Below, piece by piece: positions 34,971 through 44,213 of a stretch of 64,000 bases of DNA. The notes beneath the pieces were generated by a model. That model was not told where the DNA came from and searched no databases. It saw only the letters and a list, made by a program, of their open reading frames with translations. Source of the stretch: SHNJ01 sp964458615 (GTDB taxonomy: Bacteria; Pseudomonadota; Alphaproteobacteria; SHNJ01). The position numbers and the translations under genes were made by a program. Numbering within the stretch: the stretch's first letter is position 1; each line of letters opens with the position of its first letter. The stretch lies in the NCBI GenBank assembly GCA_964458615.1, contig CAYWJR010000002.1, positions 1-64,000 of the forward strand, read 5' to 3'.

Positions 34971-36502
34971 CCACAATCCGGTTGATTTTAGGCGATCAAT
35001 TATCGGCTTGCGTCTCAAGTCTTAGGGATGCAAAGCCTGAAGACATTATTTTGATATGCGAAGTTATGGAAGAAGCGACCTATGTGCCGCATCACCCGAA
35101 AAAGATTGCGTTTCTGTTTTCCGCCATGCGCCATTTCGCGCAAGAATTGCGCGAGCAACATAAAAACGTGCGTTACATCGCCTTGGACGATGCGGACAAC
35201 ACGAACAGTTTTGAAGGCGAAGTCAATCGCGCAATCAAAGCAACCTCGGCGACCAGTTTGATAATAACGGAACCCGGCGAATACAGGCTTTTGAAGATTT
35301 TCAAAGAGTGGGAGAAAAAATTCGGCATTCCCGTCGAAATCCGCGCTGATGACCGGTTTTTGTGCGACATCGATGAATTCAAAAAATGGGCTGGCAATAA
35401 ACGCCAAACGCGCATGGAATATTTTTATCGCGACATGCGCAAAAAACATCGAATATTGGTCGAAGGAAACGATGAACCGACAGGCGGCCAATGGAATTTC
35501 GATAAAGAAAACAGGAAAAGCCCGCCAAAAGGCCTTAGATCGCCAAAACGAATCAGCCACCGAAAGGATCAAATCACCAAAGATGTGCTTGAATTGGTGA
35601 AGGGGCGTTTTTCGAAACATTTTGGCAATCTTGAACCATTTCATTATGCGGTTACGCGCAAACAGGCCCTGATCGAACTGGATCATTTTATCAAGGAATT
35701 GTTGCCGCATTTTGGAGATTACCAAGATGCGATGGTTGCGGGCGAGCCGTATCTGTATCATTCCCTTATTTCGTCTTATCTGAACGCCGGCCTGCTTTTG
35801 CCGCTGGAAATATGCCGCAAAGCCGAAGACGCTTATCGCGCCGGCAAAGCTCCGCTCAATGCCGTGGAAGGTTTTATCCGCCAGATTCTTGGCTGGCGGG
35901 AATATGTGCGGGGCATTTACTGGCTGCACATGCCCAAATACGGCGATATGAACTATTTTGGCGCCACCGAACCGCTTCCTGAATTTTATTGGACGGCGAA
36001 TACGAAAATGGCCTGTGTGGCAGAGGCCGTGACACATACCCGCGACCATGCCTATTCGCACCATATTCAGCGCCTGATGGTTACCGGCAATTTCGCAATG
36101 CTCGCCGGACTTGATGTCAAACAAGTTCAAGAATGGTATCTATCGGTTTACAGCGACGCCTATGAATGGGTGGAAATGCCAAACACGCTTGGAATGGCTT
36201 TGTACGGCGATGGCGGAATTATGGGCAGCAAGCCTTATGCTGCCAGTGGAAAATATATTCACAAAATGAGCAATTTTTGCAGCAGTTGTCCTTACAATCC
36301 CAATCAAACCACAGAACATAATTCTTGCCCTTTCAACGCGCTTTATTGGGATTTTATGGTGCGCAACCGCGCGAAGCTTTCGCGGAACCACAGGCTGCCT
36401 TATGTTTATGCGACGTGGGAAAAATTCAGCCCGCAAAAACAAGCGGCGATAAAGTCAAAAGCCAAGCAAACGATACAAGATATGCGGCAAGGAAAATTAT
36501 GA
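34967..36502 (+). CDS. phrB: Iron-sulfur bacterial cryptochrome/(6-4) photolyase
   Basis: Member of the FeS-BCP family of 511 residues, which repairs (6-4) photoproducts with blue light or acts as a light receptor. N-terminal antenna domain begins RLILGDQLSACVSSLRDAKP. The FAD domain includes NAVEGFIRQILGWREYVRGI and HTRDHAYSHHIQRLMVTGNF. The cluster-ligand pattern is preserved: one Cys in KMACVAE, and C-x2-C-x12-C in the segment from FCSSCPYNP to SCPF, the same spacing as Agrobacterium PhrB. Four-base overlap with the glutathione peroxidase gene. FAD, an 8-hydroxy-flavin/lumazine-type antenna and a 4Fe-4S cluster are expected from the family. Confidence 0.95.
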   Translation: MTTIRLILGDQLSACVSSLRDAKPEDIILICEVMEEATYVPHHPKKIAFLFSAMRHFAQELREQHKNVRYIALDDADNTNSFEGEVNRAIKATSATSLIITEPGEYRLLKIFKEWEKKFGIPVEIRADDRFLCDIDEFKKWAGNKRQTRMEYFYRDMRKKHRILVEGNDEPTGGQWNFDKENRKSPPKGLRSPKRISHRKDQITKDVLELVKGRFSKHFGNLEPFHYAVTRKQALIELDHFIKELLPHFGDYQDAMVAGEPYLYHSLISSYLNAGLLLPLEICRKAEDAYRAGKAPLNAVEGFIRQILGWREYVRGIYWLHMPKYGDMNYFGATEPLPEFYWTANTKMACVAEAVTHTRDHAYSHHIQRLMVTGNFAMLAGLDVKQVQEWYLSVYSDAYEWVEMPNTLGMALYGDGGIMGSKPYAASGKYIHKMSNFCSSCPYNPNQTTEHNSCPFNALYWDFMVRNRAKLSRNHRLPYVYATWEKFSPQKQAAIKSKAKQTIQDMRQGKL

Positions 36503-36527
36503 ACGAGAATAACCTCTGCTGATAAAG

Positions 36528-36559
36528 TTTCGTCTATCTGCAATCATACACAGACGAAA
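36528..36559. promoter_or_regulatory. 8-bp inverted repeat after photolyase gene
   Basis: TTTCGTCT (36528-36535) and AGACGAAA (36552-36559), 16 bases apart, between phrB and the small downstream gene. No T-run follows, so an operator or mRNA stem is as likely as a terminator. Confidence 0.35.
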
Positions 36560-36623
36560 TAAATTATTGTGTATTTCCGCTTTATTGTGGTTCAGGACAA
36601 AATCAATTGTAAGGAAAATTCCA

Positions 36624-36980
36624 GTGCAAAATAATGAATTTTATATATCGATAACCGGTCTCGAACTGAAAAGCCCTATTTATTTTTTCTCCTTCTGGTG
36701 GCACGCAGTTCGTTCGATGATCCAGGCGCGGTCGGCACCAGGAAACATCAGCGCTCAGGCGAAAACGATCAACGGAATTCACCACACATTGTCCGTTTGG
36801 AAAGATGAAAAAGCGACACGCGGTTATATTTTTTCTGGCAATCATCTTCAGGCTATAAAGGCATTTAACCGCATAGCAACGGGAAAAACTTTTGGGTTTA
36901 GAGCGCAGACAATTCCAAACTGGGCGGAAGTCCATCGGATTTGGAACGAAAAAGGCGTATCATACGGCAAAAGCCGCTAG
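36624..36980 (+). CDS. Small unknown protein, monooxygenase-like fold possible
   Basis: A 118-residue protein starting at GTG 36624, nine bases after TAAGGA; the frame upstream of this is not convincing. Sequence: NEFYISITGLELKSPIYFFS, FWWHAVRSMIQARSAPGNIS, then GIHHTLSVWKDEKATRGYIF and IPNWAEVHRIWNEKG. The succession of strand, helix with paired aromatic residues, strand LSVWKDEKA is reminiscent of dimeric alpha-beta-barrel heme or quinone monooxygenases (spheroidene-monooxygenase-like), but I cannot assign a family. It lies last in the photo-oxidative run and may belong to it. Confidence 0.6.
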   Translation: MQNNEFYISITGLELKSPIYFFSFWWHAVRSMIQARSAPGNISAQAKTINGIHHTLSVWKDEKATRGYIFSGNHLQAIKAFNRIATGKTFGFRAQTIPNWAEVHRIWNEKGVSYGKSR

Positions 36981-37145
36981 CGGCACCCCACATGTCATTA
37001 ATTATTGATACACCATCGTTAAAATCGTAAAATTAAGCAATACGCCGGATTTCCGCAACATTAGGCGCATTCCAATTATTTGCTGGCGCTTTGCCATAAA
37101 ACGCCATAAAACCTTGGTTCCATTTTAACGGACCAAGTTATTTTA
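36981..37145. other. Intergenic region before the ABC-F gene
   Basis: 165 bases, no gene. A short repeat GGTTCC...GGACC lies next to the start of the ABC-F gene; a promoter is expected here. Confidence 0.4.
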
Positions 37146-38981
37146 ATGCTTTCGATTCAAGAGATTACATACCGCGTGGGCGGGCGCACATTGCTGGATA
37201 ATGTTACGGTTAACATTCCATCAGGGCACCGTATCGGCCTGATCGGGCCAAACGGCGCGGGCAAAACCACTTTATTTAAACTGATTTCCGGCGAATTGTC
37301 GCCAGATGGCGGAAAAATATCGCAAATCAAAAATTCCACAATCGGCATCGTCCGTCAGGATTTTCCGGATTTAGAAAAACCGATTATCGATGTAGTTCTG
37401 GCCGCCGATACTGAACGCGCCGCATTGCTGCTCGAGGCGGAAACAACCGAAGACATGAATCGCATCGGCGATATTTACGACCGGCTGAATGAAATTGGCG
37501 CGTATGACGCCCCTTCCCGCGCCGCAACGATTCTGGCCGGGCTTGGATTCGATGAAGAAGCGCAAAGCAAACCGATTTCGTTTTATTCCGGCGGCTGGCG
37601 CGCGCGGGTGGCGTTGGCCGCGGTATTGTTCCAACAACCCAATATTCTATTGTTGGACGAACCGACCAACCATTTGGATTTTGAATCATTAATCTGGCTG
37701 GAAAGTTTTTTGGCGCGGTACCGGGAAACATTGGTAATCATCAGCCATGACCGCGATATTTTGAATAAAACCGTCACGCATATTTTGCATCTGGAAAAAC
37801 AAAAACTGGTTTCCTATACCGGCACATACGACCAGTTCGAAAAAACCCGCGCCGAAAGATTGATGGGTCAACAGGCGTTGCACGAAAAACAAATGGCGGC
37901 CAAGGCGCACATGATGAAATTCGTCGACCGTTTCCGCGCCAAAGCCAGCAAGGCGCGCCAGGCGCAAAGCCGCCTGAAAGCCATTGAACGCATGGATATT
38001 GTCGACGCCGTTATCGCCGACCGCGTCACCGCATTTACATTTCCCGATCCCGGCGATTTAAAATCGCCGTTGATCCAGTTAGATCACGTCGATGCAGGTT
38101 ACGAACCCGGAAAACCGATTTTGAAAAATTTGAATTTCAGCATCGATGGCGGCGACCGCATCGCATTGCTGGGCGCGAACGGCAACGGTAAATCGACATT
38201 GGTCAAATTATTGTCCGACCGTCTGCCGCCGCTTGCGGGCGATATTGTCAAATCCGGCAAATTGAAAATCGGTTACTTCGCCCAATTCCAAACGGATGAA
38301 TTGGATGTGAATGAAACCCCTTTTCAAACCATGCAACAAACCATGAAAGAACCGTCCGAAGTAAAAGTGCGCAGCGCATTGTATAAATTCGGTTTCGACA
38401 AACAAAAGGCAGACACCAAGGTCGGCGAGCTGTCGGGCGGCGAAAAAGCCAGATTGCTGTTTTGTTTGATGAGCCATCACGCGCCGCATATCATGTTATT
38501 GGACGAACCAACAAACCATTTGGATATGGATGCGCGCGAGGCATTGATTCAGGCGTTGAACAGTTATAACGGCGCTATTATTTTGGTCAGTCACGATCCG
38601 CATTTGATCGAATGCGTCGCCGACCAATTATGGGTTGTCGCGGACGGCAAATGCAAACCTTTCGACGGCGATTTGGACGAATACCGCCAACATGTCATAC
38701 GCCAGCGCCGCGGCGAAAAAGAAAACGGAAAAAAAGAAACCAATCCCGCAAAGAAATCGCAGAAAAAATCGTCCGATCCGGCCAAAGAAGCGGCACGTTT
38801 AGAAGAACGCATCGCCACATTGACCCAGCAAAAAGATAAAATAGAAGACGACATCGCCGTGTGTTGCAGCAACGGTTCCGATCCAGGCCAGCTGGCGCAA
38901 TTGAACGCAGCCTATACGAAATTGCAAACCGATATTGCCGCCGCCGAAACCGAATTGGCGTCCGTCATAGAAGAATTATAA
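37146..38981 (+). CDS. ABC-F family ATPase
   Basis: Soluble, tandem-ATPase protein of 611 residues that acts on ribosomes, not as a transporter. First cassette: GLIGPNGAGKTTLFKLISGE, SFYSGGWRARVALA, LLLDEPTNHLDFESLIWLES. The linker helix (P-site tRNA interaction motif) lies between about 240 and 310. Second cassette: ALLGANGNGKSTLVKLLSD, LSGGEKARLLFCLMS, LLDEPTNHLDMDAREALIQ. The C-terminus is a coiled coil (EEAARLEERIATLTQQKDK type). Closest named relatives are YheS/Uup-like translation factors. Both Walker B glutamates are intact. Independent of, and different in sequence from, the second ABC-F at 51249. Confidence 0.92.
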   Translation: MLSIQEITYRVGGRTLLDNVTVNIPSGHRIGLIGPNGAGKTTLFKLISGELSPDGGKISQIKNSTIGIVRQDFPDLEKPIIDVVLAADTERAALLLEAETTEDMNRIGDIYDRLNEIGAYDAPSRAATILAGLGFDEEAQSKPISFYSGGWRARVALAAVLFQQPNILLLDEPTNHLDFESLIWLESFLARYRETLVIISHDRDILNKTVTHILHLEKQKLVSYTGTYDQFEKTRAERLMGQQALHEKQMAAKAHMMKFVDRFRAKASKARQAQSRLKAIERMDIVDAVIADRVTAFTFPDPGDLKSPLIQLDHVDAGYEPGKPILKNLNFSIDGGDRIALLGANGNGKSTLVKLLSDRLPPLAGDIVKSGKLKIGYFAQFQTDELDVNETPFQTMQQTMKEPSEVKVRSALYKFGFDKQKADTKVGELSGGEKARLLFCLMSHHAPHIMLLDEPTNHLDMDAREALIQALNSYNGAIILVSHDPHLIECVADQLWVVADGKCKPFDGDLDEYRQHVIRQRRGEKENGKKETNPAKKSQKKSSDPAKEAARLEERIATLTQQKDKIEDDIAVCCSNGSDPGQLAQLNAAYTKLQTDIAAAETELASVIEEL

Positions 38982-38983
38982 TT

Positions 38984-40240
38984 TTATATAACAGGCAGAA
39001 CGTAATCCATCGTCGCCGCGTCCAGGCCATAATGGCGCTGTACGAACGGACGCATAAAATTATGCACCACATCGTCGGCATGAACATATGAATCCTGGGT
39101 CAAATGCGGATAATATCCGCGCCCGTTATTCGATGCGCCGGTTGTCATCTGGCTTTGTTCCCTGCCCACGCGTGCGCCATCGATAATAATGCACGCGCCA
39201 CCAAATCCATGATCCGTTCCCAAACTGTCGTTTTGCGGCACGCGTCGGCCAAATTCGGATGTAATAACGATCAATGAATCGCGGAATATATCTTGTCTTT
39301 GGAATTCATCCGGCGAATTTGGATCGCCGCGCAATGTTGTAATCAGTGCATTTAGCGCGTTGTCCAAATTGGCCAGGCGCGACGCGTTGCGGCCTTGGGT
39401 AGTGTGCGAATCGAAACCATCATGCATCAAACCGAACACGCGCGGCGCCGATGTGCCTTCCAATCGCGCCATCAAACCGGCAACGGTTGCATGCGAAATG
39501 ATCGCGGTATTGGCATACCAATCTTGGGTCAATTGCCCGTTGATCAATCCCATGGTTTGATTGCGCGTTGCAACACCGCGGTCGATCGAATCCACCACCA
39601 CACTGTCGGATGCGTTCATACGGCGCGCCATATTGGTTACTTCGGCGCTGCTGAGCGGTAAATTGGACGGTACATAGCACGAAACATCGGAACTGCCCCG
39701 GAATACCGTTGGCACCATGCTTAGGCTGGATACGGACATCGCCGCGGTGTCGTCATAATCCGCACGGTTATTCATCACGTTTACAAGGCGGCCTAAAAAC
39801 CCGGTTGCCTGATTATTCATGTTTTCGCCGCGCGATAAATATTCCTGCATTAAAAAATGCGATTGCGAAAAATATCCGGAATGAACGGCCAAATGCGCGC
39901 TGACGCCGCCGGCATTGTATAAATCGCGGAAAAACGGCATGGCGGGATTAATGCCGATATAATCGTTTAAAAACGATGCGCCGCTGTTATTGCCGGAAAC
40001 CGCCCAATTTCCGTCGATAATTTCCTGGCGGCTGATCCACATATTGCCGCGCATTTCTTGCAATCCCGTATTGCCATATGGATTGAAAATACTAAGCGCG
40101 TCGCAACCGCCGAATAAATTGATAAAAAATATCCGTTGGCGGGTCGGAATACCGACCGCCAATAATTCCATCGGCCGCATGGCGGCCAAAAATCCGGCGC
40201 AGCCTGCGGAATTAACGATAAATTTGCGACGATCCATCAT
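38984..40240 (-). CDS. DUF1501 family protein, Tat-exported
   Basis: A 418-residue protein with Tat-like signal (MMDRRKFIVNSAGCAGFLAA). The DUF1501 body has the alkaline-phosphatase-like blocks RIFFINLFGGCDALSIFNPY, YFSQSHFLMQEYLSRGEN, VFGLMHDGFDSHTTQGRNAS, IVITSEFGRRVPQNDSLGTD and HGFGGACIII. The typical metal-binding Asp/His set seems present, but no substrate is known. GGAG lies seven bases before ATG 40240. It is twelve bases after the DUF1800 gene; the two families nearly always occur as a pair. Convergent with the ABC-F gene with only two bases between. Confidence 0.92.
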   Translation of the reverse strand: MMDRRKFIVNSAGCAGFLAAMRPMELLAVGIPTRQRIFFINLFGGCDALSIFNPYGNTGLQEMRGNMWISRQEIIDGNWAVSGNNSGASFLNDYIGINPAMPFFRDLYNAGGVSAHLAVHSGYFSQSHFLMQEYLSRGENMNNQATGFLGRLVNVMNNRADYDDTAAMSVSSLSMVPTVFRGSSDVSCYVPSNLPLSSAEVTNMARRMNASDSVVVDSIDRGVATRNQTMGLINGQLTQDWYANTAIISHATVAGLMARLEGTSAPRVFGLMHDGFDSHTTQGRNASRLANLDNALNALITTLRGDPNSPDEFQRQDIFRDSLIVITSEFGRRVPQNDSLGTDHGFGGACIIIDGARVGREQSQMTTGASNNGRGYYPHLTQDSYVHADDVVHNFMRPFVQRHYGLDAATMDYVLPVI

Positions 40241-40252
40241 TTTGTTTCTCCA

Positions 40253-41941
40253 TTACCGCTTTAGAATTGCAGGCGACAAAAGCATTGCGGTGATGACATC
40301 GCCGACCGCCGTATTGCGTTCCGGGTTCATCATCGTCTCGATTTCCAATCTGGCCGGGTGGCGTATCATATTCAAATAATCGCGCATGCCGGTTTCGTAA
40401 TACAAAACAGTAGCATCGGGAAATAACGGCGCCAAGGTGTTGACCGCCATGTTGCGCAGCATATCGATACGCGCCAACATGCTGGTGGGCGATATCAACC
40501 GTTCCGGCGTATTGAAATATCCTTCGACCGTCGGGGCATTGTTTAAAAAATGCCGCATTTCTATCGCCATGTCTTTCATCGCGCGCAATTTATTGCGCAA
40601 ATCGGTATCGGTAAACACGTCGCCATTGGGATTGATGACATTGCCCATGCGGTAAACCGATCCGATCAATTCCTCGCCGGTTTTGAATTTAGATCCATGC
40701 ATCGGGGTATCGACGATCCAACGCACCACTGTTCTGTACAATTCCGCCAAATCGCCGTCGGTACGGTTATAGGTCGCGATCATATCGTCGACGATATTTT
40801 GCGGCGGCGTTTGTCCGAAATACCATTTGGCGATACGTGTGCAAATTCCAATCGCCGTTTGCGGGTGCGATGCGACGAAATTTAAAAAACTATCGATCGC
40901 TTGATCCGCATCCCAAATTTCATATCTTGGATAATTCCAGGTTCTGGCCAATGCGCCATGGCCCAAGGTAAATTGATGCGGGCCGTTGGTGCGATTGTTA
41001 AACATATCGAACCGGTATGTGCCGATGCGGTTATACCGTTCCTGACGTTGTTGTTGGGTCAAACCGGCCAATTGGTAATCGCGCGCGCCAGCACCGTAAA
41101 CATCCACATAACGCATGCCGGTCAGCAAACGGGCGACAAACGCAACTTCGGCAGGTCCATAAGTATTGGTTCCGGCAGGAACATTGAATGTGTGCAATTC
41201 CAACAATTCGCGCGCGTAATTTTCGTTTGGATTGGTATATGTGTTGGTTTCGCCATTTAAAAACATCAACATTTCCGGGCTTTTGGCGACACTGCGCAAC
41301 AGATCGGAAAATTTACGCAACGAATTCGGCGCGATGACATTATATGTATAATGCGCGCGTTGCGGCAACAACCCTTCGCCAATGACGATTTCGGTATCGG
41401 CGAACGATATGGCCATAATATTATTCAGGCACAAAACCCACGACAACAAGGCCGGCTTTGTAGTACTGGCCAAAGCCTTGTAATGTTTTAATTGCTCGTC
41501 TTCGACAACGCGGGCATATGTTTCGCGTAAAATCAAAAAATAATCCGGATCTTCGGGTTTTAGGCGGCGTTCTATGAATAAATTATGATAACGCTGCATC
41601 ATGCCGCCCCAGGTCAGGAAATTCCCGAAATCGCCCGGCGTATAACTGGCTTGGTTCAAAAGCCATGATAAAACTTGCTGTCTTTGATTGCCGTTTTGCG
41701 CACTGTTTCTGATGGCGGCTATGTCGTGAATACTGGGACTTAATCCCATTTTATTTGCGGCATAGAATGCATTGCCCAAAACAGATGTATTGGCGCGGCG
41801 CAATGCGTCGTACATTTTGCGCGTTCTTCGAACCGTGACTTTATTTTCAATTCGTTTGGCGGCGGCGGCGCCCATGACTTTGCGGGCGGGCGCGCTCTGA
41901 GAAAAGACCCTTAATGCTTCGTCTGATGGATTGTACCGCAT
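40253..41941 (-). CDS. DUF1800 family protein
   Basis: Helical protein of 562 residues belonging to DUF1800: LSWVLCLNNIMAISFADTEI, MLMFLNGETNTYTNPNENYA, RELLELHTFNVPAGTNTYGP and then TRIAKWYFGQTPPQNIVDDM. N-E-N-Y-A-R-E-L-L-E-L-H-T is the hallmark block. I start at ATG 41941, eight bases after GGAG; the frame's first ATG at 41968 adds nine residues that are not conserved. Function unknown; first gene of a two-gene operon with DUF1501. No signal peptide is obvious. Confidence 0.9.
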   Translation of the reverse strand: MRYNPSDEALRVFSQSAPARKVMGAAAAKRIENKVTVRRTRKMYDALRRANTSVLGNAFYAANKMGLSPSIHDIAAIRNSAQNGNQRQQVLSWLLNQASYTPGDFGNFLTWGGMMQRYHNLFIERRLKPEDPDYFLILRETYARVVEDEQLKHYKALASTTKPALLSWVLCLNNIMAISFADTEIVIGEGLLPQRAHYTYNVIAPNSLRKFSDLLRSVAKSPEMLMFLNGETNTYTNPNENYARELLELHTFNVPAGTNTYGPAEVAFVARLLTGMRYVDVYGAGARDYQLAGLTQQQRQERYNRIGTYRFDMFNNRTNGPHQFTLGHGALARTWNYPRYEIWDADQAIDSFLNFVASHPQTAIGICTRIAKWYFGQTPPQNIVDDMIATYNRTDGDLAELYRTVVRWIVDTPMHGSKFKTGEELIGSVYRMGNVINPNGDVFTDTDLRNKLRAMKDMAIEMRHFLNNAPTVEGYFNTPERLISPTSMLARIDMLRNMAVNTLAPLFPDATVLYYETGMRDYLNMIRHPARLEIETMMNPERNTAVGDVITAMLLSPAILKR

Positions 41942-42212
41942 TATTTCTTCTCCGTTTCCCCGCATCAACTATATCAATAATATCCTAAAAGCTTATGATT
42001 TATGTCCGGCATTTGAATTGAAATGCTTTGATGCAAGACAGTCATGTATCTTTATTGTATACGATATTTGATGGTGATTGGGGTCAATTATCAAATTAAT
42101 GTGATAATTTACGATTACGAAAAAATATATTTAATTCAAATGCATAAAGGGCGTTGCCAATGGCAACGCCCTTGTATCGCAGTATTATTTCAATTCAAGC
42201 TAATGAAATAAG
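41942..42212. other. A/T-rich intergenic region
   Basis: No gene. It holds the upstream region of the DUF1800 operon and, at its right end, the helicase terminator. Confidence 0.5.
42147..42173 (-). terminator. Strong hairpin downstream of the DEAD-box helicase
   Basis: AAGGGCGTTGCC (42147-42158) and GGCAACGCCCTT (42162-42173), a perfect 12-bp stem with a 3-base loop, 40 bases past the helicase stop. The U-run after it is short, so termination may be helped by Rho or the hairpin may protect the mRNA end. Confidence 0.65.
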
Positions 42213-43913
42213 TTAACTTCTGGATGAATAACCTTGTGAACGGCTTGGTTTTTGTCCGCGCGGTCTGTCACCGTTCGAAAATCTTTTTTTCGATCCGCCG
42301 CCCGATTTAAACCCCCCGGATTTGAAACCACCGGACTTGAAACCGCCTGGTTTCGAACCCGATTTTTTAAATCCGCCCGGTTTACCGTCTTTGCGCGCAA
42401 AATCGCCATCGCGTTTGCCGTTATCGCGGCGTTTGGAAAAATTGCCGCGATTATCATCGCCGCCGGATTGTTTTTTCTTGTCCCAAAAATTGCGTTCTTT
42501 TGGTTGACCGGCTTTGAAATCGCGGTCTTTGAAATGGCGCGGTTTCGATTCCCCGCCCTTAAAATCACGATCTTTAAAATTGCGATCTTTGAAATTTCTA
42601 TCTTTAAAATTTCTTTCTTTCGATTCTCCGTCTTGGGAATCGCCGCGTTTTTTGAAACCCCTATCCTTGAAATTTCTGTCTTTGAAATTTCTATCTTCGG
42701 AATTTCTGCCCTTGAAATCACGGTCTTTAAAATCACGGCCTTTAAAATTGCGATCTTTGAAATTACGGCCTTTGAATCCGCGGGATTTGCCGGATTTAGA
42801 TTTTGGCGCGGATTGATCGGGTGTGTATTCTTTGCCTTGAATCAAACGTTGCACAGCGCGCCATTTTGCGCCGTCTTCGGGCGTTAACAAACTAAGCGCC
42901 ATGCCTTCCGCCCCTGCGCGCGCGGTGCGGCCGATGCGGTGAATATAATCTTCCGGCGATTGCGGCAAATCATAATTGATAACATGTTCGATATGCGGAA
43001 TATCCAATCCGCGCGCGGCGATGTCGGTTGCAACCAGAATGCGGAATTTCTGATCCCGGAAACTGGAAATAACGCGATCGCGTTTGTTTTGCCGCAAATC
43101 CCCGTGAATCGCATCGGCTTTTAACGATGCGCGGTTCAATTTGTCGGCCAAACGGTCGGCGCGGTGTTTTGTTTTGACGAAAATAATTACGGAACCGTTG
43201 CGTTTTTCCAATTGCTGAACCAATTGGTCGTATTTTTCCACTTCGGTTGTATGGATCATTTCCTGTTCGATTTTCGCAGCCGGAGTCGATGTCGATCCAA
43301 CGGCAATCCGAACCGGATTGGTCAAATATTTATTCGACAACCGCACAATGCTTTCGGCCAATGTCGCGGAAAACATCATTGTTTGGCGTTCTTTTGGCAA
43401 ACGGCGTACAATGGTTTCCAACTGCGCCGTGAACCCCATATCCAACATACGGTCGGTTTCATCCAGCACCAGGAAATTGGTGGATTCCAATTTCAACGTG
43501 CCCCGTTGCAAATGATCGTTCACGCGCCCTGGGGTGCCGACAACCAATTTTGGATTCATGCGCAATTGTTTGAATTGTTTGGGCATGACTTCGCCACCGA
43601 TCAACAACGCGGTTTTCACCGTCTGCACCGGAATCAATTGCTGCAAAGTCGTCAATACCTGCGCCGCCAATTCCCGGGTCGGGGTTAAAATCAATGCCGC
43701 GGAATCCGGCGATTCCATCAATTTCGCAATCAATGGGATGCCGAAAGCGGCGGTTTTTCCGGTGCCTGTTTGCGCCGATGCCAAAATGTCTTTGCCGGCC
43801 AATGCGACCGGAATCGCTTCGGCCTGAATGGGCGTCGGCGTCAAAAATTGCATCCGCGCAAGCGACTGCAACAACTTTGGCGCAAGGCCAAAGCCAGAAA
43901 AATCCTGTGTCAT
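42213..43913 (-). CDS. DEAD-box RNA helicase with repetitive basic tail
   Basis: RhlE-like RNA helicase of 566 residues. Core motifs are in order: Q-motif FLTPTPIQAEAIPVALAGKD, ASAQTGTGKTAAFGIP (I), PTRELAAQV (Ia), VVGTPGRVNDHLQ (Ib), VLDETDRMLDMGF (II, with DETD instead of DEAD), MMFSATLAE (III), VIIFVKTKHRADRLA (IV), LVATDIAARGLDIPHIEHVI (V), YIHRIGRTARAGAEG (VI). The tail after about residue 375 is built of FKDR/FKGR-type pentads and ends in lysine- and glycine-rich SGGFKSGG copies, probably an RNA-binding arm. The start is ATG 43913 (MTQDFSGFGL). Lies downstream of a cold-shock gene, consistent with a cold or RNA-remodelling role. Confidence 0.93.
   Translation of the reverse strand: MTQDFSGFGLAPKLLQSLARMQFLTPTPIQAEAIPVALAGKDILASAQTGTGKTAAFGIPLIAKLMESPDSAALILTPTRELAAQVLTTLQQLIPVQTVKTALLIGGEVMPKQFKQLRMNPKLVVGTPGRVNDHLQRGTLKLESTNFLVLDETDRMLDMGFTAQLETIVRRLPKERQTMMFSATLAESIVRLSNKYLTNPVRIAVGSTSTPAAKIEQEMIHTTEVEKYDQLVQQLEKRNGSVIIFVKTKHRADRLADKLNRASLKADAIHGDLRQNKRDRVISSFRDQKFRILVATDIAARGLDIPHIEHVINYDLPQSPEDYIHRIGRTARAGAEGMALSLLTPEDGAKWRAVQRLIQGKEYTPDQSAPKSKSGKSRGFKGRNFKDRNFKGRDFKDRDFKGRNSEDRNFKDRNFKDRGFKKRGDSQDGESKERNFKDRNFKDRNFKDRDFKGGESKPRHFKDRDFKAGQPKERNFWDKKKQSGGDDNRGNFSKRRDNGKRDGDFARKDGKPGGFKKSGSKPGGFKSGGFKSGGFKSGGGSKKRFSNGDRPRGQKPSRSQGYSSRS
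42485..42790. repeat. Degenerate 15-bp repeats coding for FKDR pentads
   Basis: About 20 imperfect copies of a 15-base unit inside the helicase gene, giving FKDRN/FKGRD pentapeptides. The repeats also open long antisense frames, which are artefacts. Confidence 0.85.
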
Positions 43914-44000
43914 ATAATATCCTAAATATCGGCAATGACGTGCGCAAGCCGTTTGCTTTCGCAACGACTACGCACCCGTCTGTTTTGCCTTAATTGTTTG

Positions 44001-44213
44001 TTAGGCGGCTTCGGCCAACTGCAAATTCGCAGCCGAAGTTTTGCCATTGGTGGTTGCCAATTCATAGCTGACCGCTTGGCCTTCGCGCAATTCGCGCAAA
44101 CCGGCGCGTTCCAACGCGGTGATGTGAACGAACACATCGGATCCACCTTGATCCGGTTGAATAAAGCCATAACCTTTAACGCTGTTGAACCATTTTACTT
44201 TACCTGTAGCCAT
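44001..44213 (-). CDS. Cold-shock protein (CspA family)
   Basis: A single cold-shock domain of 70 residues: MATGKVKWFNSVKGYGFIQP and then SDVFVHITALERAG. RNP1 (KGYGFI) and RNP2 (VFVHI) motifs are intact, so it binds single-stranded RNA and DNA. Reads toward the RNA helicase gene 87 bases downstream, a natural partnership. The 317-base upstream region probably includes a long regulatory 5' leader. Confidence 0.95.
   Translation of the reverse strand: MATGKVKWFNSVKGYGFIQPDQGGSDVFVHITALERAGLRELREGQAVSYELATTNGKTSAANLQLAEAA

Noticed and set aside
35015..36130. Minus-strand open frame of 371 codons over the photolyase gene
   Set aside because: It is the antisense shadow of a well-conserved gene, and its product has no family motifs or start site.
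42252..42887. Plus-strand open frame of 211 codons over the helicase tail
   Set aside because: Created by the 15-base FKDR repeats; its Ile/Phe-rich periodic product is the antisense of those repeats.
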